The notes: generated by a model not told the origin, from the sequence alone. A stretch of 64,000 bases of DNA from Ferrimonas sediminicola (GCF_005116715.1 NZ_SWCI01000012.1:1-64000), one strand, 5' to 3'. Shown: positions 24,820 to 34,230, counted from the first letter of the stretch. A program made the numbers and translations.

Positions 24820-25596
24820 TTAATTCATGTGTGGAGCAAGGAAATCCGCCACGTGGCGGTTGAACTGCTCCGGTTTCTCGGCATGCAGCCAGTGGCCGGT
24901 GCCGGTGATCACCCTGGCCTTGGAGGCGGGGAAGCGGCGCAGGATCTCCTGCCGGTGCTCCGGCAGCAGGTACTCCGACAGTTCCCCCTTCAAAAACAGC
25001 ACCGGGCCGGTGAAGGGGGGCAGCTCAGGCACCGGGCCGATGATCTGCGGGTAGTCGTGGACGATGGCGCCGATGTCCAGCTGCCAGTCGTAGCTGCCCT
25101 GTTTCTCCGGCTTCAGGCTCTTCATCAGGAAGGCGGTGGTGCCAGTTTCGATGCCTGCTTCCATAAAGGCCTGCTGGGCCATCTTGCGGGTCAGTCCCGG
25201 CTGGTTCTCCAACCGGGTCAGCGTCGCCAGAATGTTCTGGTGACGATTGGTGCGGTAGCCATTGGGGGCGATGTCGGCCACCGCCAGGGCCAGCACCCGC
25301 TCAGGGTGGCTCTGGGCGTAGGTCATGGCGACCTTGCCGCCCAGGGAGTGGCCCACCAGGGCCCACTGCGCCAGTCCCAGCTGCTGGCGCAACCGCTCCA
25401 GTTCGTCGGCCATGGCGGTCAGGGCCATCGACTGGCCCTTGGGCGATTCGCCGTGGTTGGGCAGATCGATGCGGATCACCCGCCATCCGCGTTCAAGCAG
25501 CGACTGGCCCAGGCGTCCCAGGTTGTCGGCACTGCCGAACAAACCGTGGATCAACAGCACCGCCGGTCCGCTTCCCTGGTCAATGAAATTCAACAT
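24820..25596 (-). CDS. ybfF: Alpha/beta-hydrolase esterase YbfF
   Basis: A 258-residue cytoplasmic serine esterase. Seen: oxyanion loop LLIHGLFGSADN, nucleophile elbow VGHSLGGK, and a late GTGHWLHAEKPEQF with the catalytic histidine. In E. coli YbfF hydrolyses acyl-CoA and other esters. I chose ATG 25596 (MLNFIDQGSG) because AGGA lies 5 bases upstream; the longer frame from 25650 adds unconserved residues over the promoter area. It diverges from seqA, as in E. coli. Confidence 0.9.
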   Translation of the reverse strand: MLNFIDQGSGPAVLLIHGLFGSADNLGRLGQSLLERGWRVIRIDLPNHGESPKGQSMALTAMADELERLRQQLGLAQWALVGHSLGGKVAMTYAQSHPERVLALAVADIAPNGYRTNRHQNILATLTRLENQPGLTRKMAQQAFMEAGIETGTTAFLMKSLKPEKQGSYDWQLDIGAIVHDYPQIIGPVPELPPFTGPVLFLKGELSEYLLPEHRQEILRRFPASKARVITGTGHWLHAEKPEQFNRHVADFLAPHMN

Positions 25597-25665
25597 GACA
25601 TCCTGCTTCGTTGATTTTGGTGGCGCAAATTGTGCGGATGGCAACGGCAAAAAGCAATCGGTGGC

Positions 25666-25696
25666 TTGGTCTGATCTCCCCAGGTGTGTTTATAAT
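25666..25696 (+). promoter_or_regulatory. Possible seqA promoter
   Basis: TATAAT at 25691-25696 with a weak -35 (TTGGTC, 25666-25671, 19-base spacer), about 36 bases before the seqA ATG. Confidence 0.4.
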
Positions 25697-25731
25697 GCGT
25701 GACGACTTAGACCCCGGCGATTGGAAAGCCC

Positions 25732-26295
25732 ATGAAATACATTGAAATCGACGACGAACTCTACAGCCACATTGCCAGCAACACTCAGCGCATCGGTGAG
25801 AGTGCCTCTGACATCTTGCGACGCCTTCTGCAGTTGCCCAGCACCGCAGCCGAAGCGCCCAAGCCCAAGCAGATCAGCCAGCCCGGCCTGGAGTCCAGCC
25901 CGGCGGTCGTCGAAGCCCCCAAGGCCAAGGTGGAAATGCGTTCCCGGGTCGCCGAGGCGGGCCAGTTCAATGAGCTGCTGGAGGATGCCCTGCTGGAGAA
26001 GCAGAAAGGGGCCGTGGGCCGTTTTCTCTACCTGCTGGACGCCCTCTACCGTCAGCAGCCGGAAGCGTTCGCCACCGTGCTGGAGATTCGCGGCCGTGAT
26101 CGTCTCTACTTTGCCACCAGCAAGGATGAGTTGCTCTCCGCCAGCAAGAGTGCCAATCCCAAGCAGATTGGCGACAGCCGCTACTGGGTGACCACCAACA
26201 ACAATACCGGCAAGAAGCGTGCCCTGCTCAGCTCTGCGGCTGAGTCCCTCGGGTGCCCCGCAGAGGTCGCCAAGGAGATCGCGGCCCGCATCTGA
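25732..26295 (+). CDS. seqA: Negative modulator of replication initiation SeqA
   Basis: A 187-residue protein that binds hemimethylated GATC, delays re-initiation at oriC and organises new DNA. Seen: the N-terminal oligomerisation domain MKYIEIDDELYSHIASNTQRIGES, a variable linker, and the C-terminal DNA-binding domain with FLYLLDALYRQQPEAFATVLEIRGRDRLYFA, SANPKQIGDSRYWVTTNNNTGKKR. Length matches E. coli SeqA (181). Its presence implies Dam methylation in this organism. pgm follows on the same strand. Confidence 0.96.
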   Translation: MKYIEIDDELYSHIASNTQRIGESASDILRRLLQLPSTAAEAPKPKQISQPGLESSPAVVEAPKAKVEMRSRVAEAGQFNELLEDALLEKQKGAVGRFLYLLDALYRQQPEAFATVLEIRGRDRLYFATSKDELLSASKSANPKQIGDSRYWVTTNNNTGKKRALLSSAAESLGCPAEVAKEIAARI

Positions 26296-26348
26296 GGCCG
26301 CGCCCGAGACGACCCAGACGCACGGAAGCCACTTCGCAGGACAGTTTT

Positions 26349-27992
26349 ATGGCCATTCATTCCCGGGCTGGCGCCGTTGCCAGCCCGGCTGACGTTATCG
26401 ACGTCAGCCACCTCATCAGCAGCTACTACACCCTCAAGCCCAATCCTTCGGAGAGTGCTGAGCGGGTCAGCTTCGGCACCTCGGGTCACCGGGGATGTTC
26501 GCTCAGCCGCTCCTTCAACGAGCAGCACATTCTGGCCATCACCCAGGCGGTGGTGGACTACCGCAAGGCGCAGGGGGTTCATGGCCCACTGTTCCTGGGG
26601 TTTGACACCCATGGGTTGAGTCAGCCTGCCTTCGCCTCGGTGTTGCAGGTGCTGGCGGCCAACGGCGTCACCGCCAGGGTGCAGGTGAAGCGCGGCTTCG
26701 TGGCCACCCCGGTGATCTCCCACGCCATCCTGGATCACAACCGTCAGGGCGGGGAGTTGGCCGACGGCCTGATTCTGACCCCCTCCCACAACCCCCCCCG
26801 GGATGGCGGGATTAAGTACAACCCACCTCACGGCGGCCCGGCGGACACCGACGCCACCGGCTACATCGCCGACCGTGCCAATGCCTACCTGAGCGACAAC
26901 CTGCAGGGGGTGCGCCGGGTGGCCCTGGATGTGGCCCTGGCCACCGGGCTGGTGGAGCAGGTGGACATGATCGGCACCTATGTGGAGCACCTGGACGAGG
27001 TGATCGATTTCGAGGCGATCCGCAAGGCGGGGCTGACCATCGGCGTCGACCCCATGGGCGGCTCCGGCATCCACACCTGGCCACGCATCGCCGAGCGCTA
27101 CGGTATCGATATCCAGGTGGTCAACCCGGTGGTGGACCCGGCCTTTGCCTTCATGCCCCTGGACAAAGATGGCAAGATCCGCATGGACTGCTCCTCCCCC
27201 TATGCCATGGCCAATTTGCTGAAGATAAAGGATCAGTTCGACATCAGCATCGGCAACGATCCCGACTTCGACCGTCACGGCATCGTCTGCCGCGACGGCG
27301 GCCTGATGAACCCCAACCATTACCTGGCGGTGGCCATCGACTACTTGCTGGGGCACCGCCCCAACTGGCCGGGGGATCTGCCGGTGGGCAAGACCCTGGT
27401 CTCCAGCGCCATCATCGACCGGGTGGTGGCGGACCATGGCCGTCGTCTCAACGAGGTGCCGGTGGGCTTCAAGTGGTTCGTCGGCGGCCTGCACGCCGGT
27501 GAACTGGCGTTCGGCGGCGAGGAGAGCGCCGGCGCCAGCTTCCTGGACAAGGGCGGTAACGCCTTCGCCACCGACAAGGACGGGTTTATCCTCGGCCTGC
27601 TGGCGGCGGAGATCCTGGCGGTGACCGGCGACTCTCCGGCGCAGCACTACCGCCGCCTGGAGCAGAAGTTTGGTCAGGCGTTCTACCGCCGCATCGATGC
27701 GCCCGCCAATGACCGGCAGAAGGCGCTGCTCAAGGCGATGGACCCCGAGATGGTGAAATCCGATACCCTGGCGGGCGAGGCGATCACCGCCAAGCTGACC
27801 CGGGCGCCGGGCAACGACGCCGCCATCGGTGGCCTCAAAGTCACCACGGAGCATGGCTGGTTCGCCGCCCGCCCCTCGGGCACCGAGGCGATCTACAAGA
27901 TCTACGCCGAGAGCCTGAAGAGCGAGGCCCACCTGGCGGCGTTGCTCGAGGACGCCAAGACCCTGGTGGACAGCGTGTTTGCCGCCCAGTAG
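26349..27992 (+). CDS. pgm: Phosphoglucomutase (alpha-D-glucose specific)
   Basis: A 547-residue enzyme interconverting glucose 1-phosphate and glucose 6-phosphate. Seen: SFGTSGHRG, the phosphoserine loop TPSHNPPRDGG (S146), the metal loop DPDFDRHG, the sugar loop GGEESAGASF and the phosphate-binding RPSGTEAIYKIY. ATG 26349 has AGGAC at 7 bases. It follows seqA by 53 bases, as in E. coli, and probably shares its transcript. It would also use the glucose 1-phosphate released by the phosphorylase at the start of this window. Confidence 0.95.
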   Translation: MAIHSRAGAVASPADVIDVSHLISSYYTLKPNPSESAERVSFGTSGHRGCSLSRSFNEQHILAITQAVVDYRKAQGVHGPLFLGFDTHGLSQPAFASVLQVLAANGVTARVQVKRGFVATPVISHAILDHNRQGGELADGLILTPSHNPPRDGGIKYNPPHGGPADTDATGYIADRANAYLSDNLQGVRRVALDVALATGLVEQVDMIGTYVEHLDEVIDFEAIRKAGLTIGVDPMGGSGIHTWPRIAERYGIDIQVVNPVVDPAFAFMPLDKDGKIRMDCSSPYAMANLLKIKDQFDISIGNDPDFDRHGIVCRDGGLMNPNHYLAVAIDYLLGHRPNWPGDLPVGKTLVSSAIIDRVVADHGRRLNEVPVGFKWFVGGLHAGELAFGGEESAGASFLDKGGNAFATDKDGFILGLLAAEILAVTGDSPAQHYRRLEQKFGQAFYRRIDAPANDRQKALLKAMDPEMVKSDTLAGEAITAKLTRAPGNDAAIGGLKVTTEHGWFAARPSGTEAIYKIYAESLKSEAHLAALLEDAKTLVDSVFAAQ

Positions 27993-28006
27993 GGGGGAGC
28001 GGATTG

Positions 28007-28040
28007 AGAGGGGCAGCCGGCGGCTGCCTCTTTTTTTTTT
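28007..28040 (+). terminator. Rho-independent terminator of seqA-pgm
   Basis: GGCAGCC/GGCTGCC stem, extended by flanking GAG/CTC, followed by ten or more T. Confidence 0.88.
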
Positions 28041-28109
28041 GCTGAGTATTGTAAACGCGGGGGGATTCAGGGATGTTGCCCTGAGGATACCCAGGGACAA
28101 GGAGCAGTA

Positions 28110-28550
28110 ATGTCAGCACAGACCATGAGTGGCCTGGAGGTGATGAGCGCCATCGCCACCGGCAAGCTTCCCCACCCCAACATGGCCGAGACCATTACCA
28201 TGCGGGTGGTGTCGGTGAATCAGGGTGGGGTGGTGTTTGAGGCCCGGGCCGATGAACGCCATACCAACCCGCTGGGCGGAGTGCACGGCGGCTTTGCCGC
28301 CACGGTGTTGGACTCGGTCACCGGCTGTGCGGTCCACACCATGCTGGAGCCGGGACAGGGGTATGGCACCATCGAGCTCAACGTGAAGATGCTTAGGCCG
28401 GTTCCCAAGGCGGCCAGACTCAGGGCCGAAGGGCAGGTGGTCAGTATGACCCGCTCCCTGGGGGTGGCCGAGGGCCGGTTGCTGGATGAGAAGGGGCGGC
28501 TGCTGGCGATGGCCTCCGCCACCTGCATGCTGAAAATTCAGGGAGATTGA
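28110..28550 (+). CDS. PaaI-family hotdog thioesterase
   Basis: A 146-residue hotdog thioesterase of the PaaI/YbgC-like type, predicted to hydrolyse acyl-CoA esters. Seen: NPLGGVHGGFAATVLDSVTGCAVHTML, with the HGG loop and acidic catalytic residue on the long helix, and ELNVKMLRPVP. AAGGAG precedes the ATG by 6 bases. It heads a short plus-strand run with an unknown protein and a GNAT acetyltransferase. Confidence 0.85.
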   Translation: MSAQTMSGLEVMSAIATGKLPHPNMAETITMRVVSVNQGGVVFEARADERHTNPLGGVHGGFAATVLDSVTGCAVHTMLEPGQGYGTIELNVKMLRPVPKAARLRAEGQVVSMTRSLGVAEGRLLDEKGRLLAMASATCMLKIQGD

Positions 28551-28603
28551 ACCATGGACAAGCACCGCCCGCCGGCTCCGGAGCGGCTGAAAGGGAGAGG
28601 TCG

Positions 28604-29005
28604 GTGACTGCACAGACCCCGGAGCTTCTCTATCTCGACGGTCAATGCTACCGGATCGATCACTGGCCGGCTCTGCCCGACGAGGGGTGGGGCCTGGTCC
28701 GCCGAGAGGCGTCTCAGTGGCAGGAGATGGATATCGCCCTGTTGTCATCTTGCTGCTGGCGGGAGTACCTGGGTACCTGGACCATCGACAACCAGCGGCT
28801 TTACCTCAGCGAGGTGCGGGGTCAGTACCGGCTCACCAACGGCCCGCTGTTTGCGTGCTGGTTCAGCGGCGAATTGATCCTGCCCCAGGGGGAGCTGGTG
28901 GTATGCTGCCCGGAGCTGGACTTCAAACTGGAGTATGAGCGGGCCCTGGTGATTGAGATAGAGCAGGGCAGGGTGGTGGCTAGCCGTTCTGTCTCTCATC
29001 GCTGA
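28604..29005 (+). CDS. Hypothetical protein
   Basis: A 133-residue acidic protein with no signal peptide or membrane segment and no family I recognise. Tryptophans and short beta-like stretches (YLDGQCYRIDHW, ELILPQGELVVCC) suggest a compact beta-rich fold. GTG 28604 is preceded by GGGAGAGG; a TTG at 28547 overlapping the upstream stop is less likely. It lies between the thioesterase and the acetyltransferase genes and is probably co-transcribed. Confidence 0.6.
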   Translation: MTAQTPELLYLDGQCYRIDHWPALPDEGWGLVRREASQWQEMDIALLSSCCWREYLGTWTIDNQRLYLSEVRGQYRLTNGPLFACWFSGELILPQGELVVCCPELDFKLEYERALVIEIEQGRVVASRSVSHR

Positions 29006-29022
29006 CAGAGGCGGGGAAGGAG

Positions 29023-29544
29023 ATGGCGGCCTCACTGGCACTCAGGCGATTGACCGCCGACGACGAGCGCTGGCTCTATGAGCTGGAGCGGGATCCCGAG
29101 GTGATGCGCTATACCGACCGTGGTCCTCAGACCCTGGCACAGATCCGGGCACAGATGGCCGAACTGCTGGCGGGTTATGACGACCCCGACGCCCTCAAGC
29201 TGTGGGTGGTGGTGCATCCGCAACTGGGGGATATCGGTACCGCGGCCTTCTACCGGGGCGACAGCGGCCTCTACGAGGTGGGATACAAACTGGCGCGTCG
29301 CCACTGGGGCCAGGGGCTGGGTCGGGCCGCCATGGCGGCGCTGATGCGCTGGGTGGCGGATCACCACCCGCATGCGCCGCTCATGGCGGAAGCCTTCGAG
29401 CAGAATGCCGCTTCGGGCCGCATTCTCGAGCGGTTCGGATTCAGGCGGGTGCGGCGCCATTTCAACGCATCGCGCCAGCTGTGGGATCTGCAGTATTGGC
29501 GCCCTCCCATCGATCAGCTGCCGCTGGAGGGCGAGCAGGATTGA
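29023..29544 (+). CDS. GNAT-family N-acetyltransferase (RimJ/RimL-like)
   Basis: A 173-residue acetyl-CoA-dependent acetyltransferase. Seen: LRRLTADDERWLYELERDPEVMRYT at the N-terminus, the acetyl-CoA loop RRHWGQGLGRAAMAAL, and NAASGRILERFGFRRV, all typical of the RimJ/RimL group. GGGGAAGGAG precedes the ATG. Substrate unknown; a small molecule, antibiotic or protein N-terminus are all possible. It ends just before a REP array. Confidence 0.85.
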   Translation: MAASLALRRLTADDERWLYELERDPEVMRYTDRGPQTLAQIRAQMAELLAGYDDPDALKLWVVVHPQLGDIGTAAFYRGDSGLYEVGYKLARRHWGQGLGRAAMAALMRWVADHHPHAPLMAEAFEQNAASGRILERFGFRRVRRHFNASRQLWDLQYWRPPIDQLPLEGEQD

Positions 29545-29582
29545 CTCGGGGGCCGGGATGGGGAGTGCCGGGCGTCCTAATG

Positions 29583-30150
29583 CCACTGGACCCTGGCGTG
29601 CGCCAGGGCGACGACGGTGGGGGCGTGCAGAAAAGCGCCCTGTTACCCCGGATGGAGAGGCATCAGGGATGCACAGCCGCTGTTTCATCAATGACAGTTC
29701 CCACTGGCACGGTCACTCCGGCGAACGCCGGAGCCCAGCGTCTTAGATGCCCGGGTGTAAGCTGGCCTGTAGTTTCATCAACCCACCGAGCGGGAAAGCC
29801 ACTGGACCCTGGCGTGCGCCAGGGCGACGACGGTGGGTGTGCTCCAGGGAGCGTGCAGGGAGATGACGGTGGGGGCGTGCAGAAAAGCGCCCTGTTACCC
29901 CGGATGGAGAGGCATCAGGGATGCACAGCCGCTGTTTCATCAGTGACAGTTCCCACTGGCACGGTCACTCCGGCGAACGCCGGAGCCCAGCGTCTTAGAT
30001 GCCCGGGTGTAAGCTGGCCAGTAGTTTCATCAACCCACCGAGCGGGAAAGCCACTGGACCCTGGCGTGCGCCAGGACGACGACGGTGGTGTGCTCCAGGG
30101 AGCGTGCAGGGAGACGACGGTGCGAATTACCCAGGGTGTGCGCCGGGGAA
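29583..30150. repeat. REP/BIME-type array, three units
   Basis: The module CCACTGGACCCTGGCG-n2-CGCCAGG starts at 29583, 29799 and 30051 (spacings 216 and 252). After the first two, the spacer runs CGACGACGGTG, a conserved stretch with AAAAGCGCCCTGTTACCCC, and a second palindrome CTCCGGCG-AA-CGCCGGAG followed by CCCAGCGTCTTAGATG. The larger spacing comes from about 36 extra bases that repeat a CAGGGAG-CGTG motif. The third unit is cut short. It fills the gap between the GNAT gene and msrA; frames open through it are not genes. Confidence 0.82.
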
Positions 30151-30206
30151 AGGCCCCCGGCGCGTGTCGGGGAGTCGCGGATAGGTGGTGGGGGCGCCTA
30201 AGGCAC

Positions 30207-30689
30207 TCAGTACAGTGCGATATGGCAGCTGGGCAGTCCGTGTTTGTCGAAGTAGCCCTGGTGGTACTCCTCGGCGCGGAAGAAGGTGGTTACCGGCTCA
30301 ATGGCGGTGACGATGGTTTTTTCCCTCCAGTGGCCCTCGGCCTGCTGCCAGGCCTTAGAGGTCTCGGCGGTGTCCCTCTGGGCGTCGTCGTGGAAAAAGA
30401 TCACGCTGCGGTACTGGCTGCCGTGGTCCTCACCCTGCTGGTTCAGTGTGGTGGGGTTGTGGAACTGCCAGAAGGTGTCCAGCAGCTGTTGGTAGCTGAT
30501 CCTGGCCTCATCAAACTGCACCTGCACCACCTCGGCGTGGCCGGTCTCGCCGGTTTTCACCTGCTCATAGCTGGGGTTGTCCAGATCGCCGCCCATGTAA
30601 CCACAGACCGCGGCGGTCACCCCGTCGAGCTCCTTGAAGAACTGCTCAACACCCCAAAAACATCCTGCGCCGAAGGTGGCAATGGCCAT
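30207..30689 (-). CDS. msrA: Peptide methionine (S)-S-oxide reductase MsrA
   Basis: A 160-residue repair enzyme reducing methionine-S-sulfoxide in proteins. Seen: catalytic GAGCFWG (C10), the conserved GYMGGDLDNPSYEQVKTGETGHAEVVQVQFD, and YHQGYFDKHG near the end. ATG 30689 has GGGAG at 6 bases; the longer frame from 30803 reads into the promoter of the next gene. The length is that of the compact cytoplasmic form. Confidence 0.94.
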   Translation of the reverse strand: MAIATFGAGCFWGVEQFFKELDGVTAAVCGYMGGDLDNPSYEQVKTGETGHAEVVQVQFDEARISYQQLLDTFWQFHNPTTLNQQGEDHGSQYRSVIFFHDDAQRDTAETSKAWQQAEGHWREKTIVTAIEPVTTFFRAEEYHQGYFDKHGLPSCHIALY

Positions 30690-30849
30690 AATCTGACTCC
30701 CAATTGTGGATTTCTGGACGTCTACACGTCCGTGGACTGTATCAGCTCCATGACAGATTGCAACCCCGAATCTTAATCGGCCGGGGGTGCCGCCGTGGCG
30801 CAACTGAGGCTACAATGGCCAGCACAACAACAAGCAATTGGAGTGCGAT

Positions 30850-31860
30850 GTGTTATTTGAACACCAGGATCTTTTGGCGCTGACCTTGGCCCATCCCCAG
30901 CCCCGCCGGCAACCGCAAAGCCGTACCCTGGCCGACGGCACCCGGCTGACCCTGATCGACACCGGCATCCTGGCCATCGAGCCGGCCCGGCCCGGCGACA
31001 GCGACATTGTGCTCTCCTGCGGGGTCCACGGTAATGAGACCGCCCCCATCGAGCTGGTCAATGACCTGGTCAATGCCATCCTCGATGGCAGCCTCAAGTG
31101 TCGTCAGCGGCTGCTGGTGCAACTGGGGAATACCCAGGCGATGGTTGATGGCACCCGCGGCATTCTCGAGAACATGAACCGGCTGTTCAGCGGCGCCCAT
31201 GCCCAGGGGGAGCCCAATGACGAGAAGCGGCGGGCGGCCAGGCTGGAGCAGACGGTCAGAGCGTTCTTCCAGCAGCCCGGGCGCAAACGGTTCCACTACG
31301 ACCTGCACACCGCCATCCGCGATTCCCAGCGGGAGAAGTTCGCGGTCTACCCCTACCGTCCCGGCCGTCCCTGGAGCATCGAGCAGATCCGCTTCCTGGC
31401 CGGGTGCGGGGTGAAGACCATACTGCTGTCCCATAGCCCCACCACCACCTACAGCTACTTCTCCTCCAATGAGTTTGGCGCCGACGCCTTCACCGTGGAG
31501 TTGGGCAAGGTGTATCCCTTCGGTCACAATGACATGAGCCGCTTCGAGGCGTGCCGGGCCCAGTTGGCCAGGCTGATCGCCGCCGAACCGCTGGATTACC
31601 CGCCACTGGCGCAGAGCGTGGTGTATGACGTGTGCCAGGTGGTGAATAAGCACCATGAGGAGTTCCAGTTCACCTTTGCCGATGATCAGGCCAACTTCAC
31701 CGAGTTTGCCCCGGGCCACCTGCTGGCCAACGACGGCGAGAGGGAGGTGAGGGTCGGGGAGGTGGCGGAGTCGATCATCTTCCCCAACGCCAATGTGGCC
31801 ATCGGCCAGCGGGCGCTGCTGACCGTGGTGCCCACGGAGATCGACGACAGATTTGAGTAA
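30850..31860 (+). CDS. astE: Succinylglutamate desuccinylase (AstE)
   Basis: A 336-residue zinc carboxypeptidase-like enzyme catalysing the last step of arginine catabolism by the AST pathway, succinylglutamate to glutamate and succinate. Seen: zinc ligands in CGVHGNETAP (H60, E63), and FHYDLHTAIR with the third ligand, plus the C-terminal beta domain with GEVAESIIFPN. Start GTG 30850 has GGAG at 6 bases. It is not next to other ast genes; it diverges from msrA. Aspartoacylase relatives are an alternative, but the sequence follows AstE. Confidence 0.88.
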   Translation: MLFEHQDLLALTLAHPQPRRQPQSRTLADGTRLTLIDTGILAIEPARPGDSDIVLSCGVHGNETAPIELVNDLVNAILDGSLKCRQRLLVQLGNTQAMVDGTRGILENMNRLFSGAHAQGEPNDEKRRAARLEQTVRAFFQQPGRKRFHYDLHTAIRDSQREKFAVYPYRPGRPWSIEQIRFLAGCGVKTILLSHSPTTTYSYFSSNEFGADAFTVELGKVYPFGHNDMSRFEACRAQLARLIAAEPLDYPPLAQSVVYDVCQVVNKHHEEFQFTFADDQANFTEFAPGHLLANDGEREVRVGEVAESIIFPNANVAIGQRALLTVVPTEIDDRFE

Positions 31861-31915
31861 AGACTCGGGCCCTCGAGAGGAAGTCACTGTAAATATTGCG
31901 ATACACCTGATGGAA

Positions 31916-31931
31916 TGTGATCGTGATCATG
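31916..31931. promoter_or_regulatory. Possible CRP-like site upstream of bkd
   Basis: TGTGA-TCGTGA-TCATG resembles the CRP consensus TGTGA-N6-TCACA with a perfect left half and a partial right half, 130 bases before bkdA1. Only a weak candidate. Confidence 0.3.
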
Positions 31932-32062
31932 GGTGGCTGCCATCTTGAGCGCCCCCTGGGCTGACAGTACCCTTAGCCCAATCCATAACAAGCCCGGATC
32001 CTGGTCCGGAGATAATAAACGGCCACGGACGTTGGCCTCAGACACAAGACGGAAGCGAAATA

Positions 32063-33238
32063 ATGAGCCTCGAATCTCAGCATCAGGTACACAAGGCGGT
32101 GATGACCTCCGGTCACGCTTTGAAGATCCCTGAACTCAAGATCTTGCAGTCCGACGGAACCCCATACCCTGACGCCACCCTGCCTGACATCGATCAGGAG
32201 CTGGCGCTGAAGATCTACGACACCGCGGTGTTCACCCGGGTCCTGGATGAGCGGATGCTGGCTGCCCAGCGTCAGGGGCGCATCAGTTTCTACATGACCT
32301 GCATCGGCGAGGAAGCCGCCGTGGTGGGCAGTGCCGCCGCCCTGAGCCAGGATGACATGATCATGGCCCAGTACCGGGAGCAGGCTGCCCTGCGCTACCG
32401 CGGTTTCACCACCGAGCAGTTTATGAACCAGATGTTTTCCAACGTGAAGGATCTGGGCAAGGGCCGTCAGATGCCGATCCACTACGGCAGCAACGAGCTC
32501 AACTACATGACGGTCTCCTCGCCCCTGGGCACCCAGATCCCCCAGGCCGCCGGCTACGCCTACGGCCAGAAGCGGGCGGGCAAGGAGGCGGTGACCCTGT
32601 GTTACTTCGGTGAAGGGGCCGCGTCCGAGGGCGACTTCCACGCCGGCCTCAACATGGCGGCGGTGTTGAGCTGTCCCGCCATCTTCTTCTGTCGCAACAA
32701 CGGCTACGCCATCTCCACCCCCACCGCCGAGCAGTTTGCCGGTGACGGCATCGCTCCCCGCGGCGTGGGTTATGGCATCGACACCATCCGGGTGGACGGC
32801 AACGACATGCTGGCGGTGCTGGCGGCCACCCAGCAGGCCCGCGCCATCGCCGTGGCGGAGAACAAGCCGGTGCTGATCGAGGCGATGAGCTACCGCCTCG
32901 GCGCCCACTCCAGCTCCGATGACCCTTCCGGCTACCGCTCCCGCGACGAGGAGGCCAAGTGGCGTGAGCACGATCCGGTACTGCGCTTCAAGTTGTGGCT
33001 GCTGGCCCAGGGCTGGTGGAGCGAGGAGCAGGATGAGGCCCTCTACGACCAGTACCGCAAGGAGGTGCTGGCGGCGGTGAAGGTGGCGGAAACCCTGCCC
33101 AAGCCCGCCTACGACACCCTGGTGACCGACGTGTACGACACCGTCCCCGAGCACCTGGAGAAACAACTGCAAGCAACCCGGGAGCATATGGATCGTTACC
33201 CCGACCACTACCCCGCAGACAGTGGCAAGGAGGCGTAA
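32063..33238 (+). CDS. bkdA1: Branched-chain 2-oxoacid dehydrogenase E1 alpha subunit
   Basis: A 391-residue thiamine-diphosphate subunit of the complex that oxidatively decarboxylates the 2-oxo acids of valine, leucine and isoleucine. Seen: RVLDERMLAAQRQGRISFY, the region QYREQAALRYRG, and the ThDP motif GEGAASEGDFH ... NNGYAIS from about residue 183. RLGAHSSSDDPSGYRS is the phosphorylation-loop equivalent of this family. GGAAG lies upstream of the ATG. It is the first of three genes; bkdA2 starts 3 bases after it. No E3 gene is present, so a shared lipoamide dehydrogenase must serve the complex. Confidence 0.92.
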   Translation: MSLESQHQVHKAVMTSGHALKIPELKILQSDGTPYPDATLPDIDQELALKIYDTAVFTRVLDERMLAAQRQGRISFYMTCIGEEAAVVGSAAALSQDDMIMAQYREQAALRYRGFTTEQFMNQMFSNVKDLGKGRQMPIHYGSNELNYMTVSSPLGTQIPQAAGYAYGQKRAGKEAVTLCYFGEGAASEGDFHAGLNMAAVLSCPAIFFCRNNGYAISTPTAEQFAGDGIAPRGVGYGIDTIRVDGNDMLAVLAATQQARAIAVAENKPVLIEAMSYRLGAHSSSDDPSGYRSRDEEAKWREHDPVLRFKLWLLAQGWWSEEQDEALYDQYRKEVLAAVKVAETLPKPAYDTLVTDVYDTVPEHLEKQLQATREHMDRYPDHYPADSGKEA

Positions 33239-33241
33239 CCC

Positions 33242-34219
33242 ATGGCCCAGATGAACCTGTTACAAGCGATCAACAGCGCCATGGACATCGCCATGGCCAG
33301 CGATGACTCCGCGGTGGTGTTCGGCGAGGACGTCGGCCACTTCGGCGGCGTGTTCCGCGCCACCTCCAAGCTGCAGGAGAAGTACGGCAAGGAGCGCTGC
33401 TTCAACACCCCGCTCACCGAGCAGGGGATCATCGGCTTCGCCAATGGCCTGGCTGCCCAGGGCAGCACCGCCATCGCCGAGATCCAGTTCGCCGACTACA
33501 TCTTCCCGGCGTTCGACCAGCTGGTGAACGAGTCCGCCAAGTTCCGCTACCGCAGCGGCAACGAGTTCAACGTGGGGCGACTGACCGTGCGCACCCCCTA
33601 TGGCGGCGGCATCGCCGGTGGTCACTACCACTCCCAGTCCCCCGAGGCCTACTTCACCCACACCCCGGGTCTGAAGATCGTGGTGCCCCGCAACCCCTAT
33701 GAAGCCAAGGGGCTGCTGCTGGCCTCCATCCGAGACGACAACCCGGTGGTGTTCTTCGAGCCCAAGCGTCTCTACCGCGCCTCGGTGGGTGAGGTGCCCG
33801 AGGGCGAGTACACCATCAGCCTGTCCAAGGCGGAGCTGGTGCAGAGCGGCAGCGACATCACCCTGCTGGGCTGGGGCGCCCAGATGGAGCTGATCGATAA
33901 GGCCGCCAAGATGGCCGCCGACATCGGTATCAGCTGCGAGATCATCGACCTGCGCACCCTGCTGCCCTGGGACGTGGACACCGTGGCTAAGTCGGTGTGC
34001 AAGACCGGCCGGTTGCTGGTGAGCCACGAGGCGCCGATCACCGGCGGCTTCGCCGGCGAGATCGCCGCCACCATCCAGCAGGAGTGCTTCCTGCACCTGG
34101 AGTCCCCCATCGCGCGGGTCTGTGGCATGGACACCCCGTACCCCCTGGCGCTGGAGCAGGCGCATATGGCGGATCATCTGAAGATCTTTGAAGCCATCAA
34201 GGCCAGCGTAGAGTTTTAA
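33242..34219 (+). CDS. bkdA2: Branched-chain 2-oxoacid dehydrogenase E1 beta subunit
   Basis: A 325-residue transketolase-fold partner of E1 alpha. Seen: [83 protein letters not shown] and the C-terminal [13 protein letters not shown], all standard for the beta chain. It starts 3 bases after the alpha stop and ends 11 bases before the E2 gene with a GGGAGCG site, so all three should be made together as one complex. Confidence 0.93.
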   Translation: MAQMNLLQAINSAMDIAMASDDSAVVFGEDVGHFGGVFRATSKLQEKYGKERCFNTPLTEQGIIGFANGLAAQGSTAIAEIQFADYIFPAFDQLVNESAKFRYRSGNEFNVGRLTVRTPYGGGIAGGHYHSQSPEAYFTHTPGLKIVVPRNPYEAKGLLLASIRDDNPVVFFEPKRLYRASVGEVPEGEYTISLSKAELVQSGSDITLLGWGAQMELIDKAAKMAADIGISCEIIDLRTLLPWDVDTVAKSVCKTGRLLVSHEAPITGGFAGEIAATIQQECFLHLESPIARVCGMDTPYPLALEQAHMADHLKIFEAIKASVEF

Positions 34220-34230
34220 GGGAGCGCAGC

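Noticed and set aside
26181-28100. 639-codon minus-strand open frame
   Set aside because: Antisense reading of pgm and the end of seqA, both certain genes; composition is that of a GC-rich shadow frame.
29202-30776. 524-codon plus-strand open frame
   Set aside because: It runs out of frame through the GNAT gene, through a REP array and antisense to msrA.
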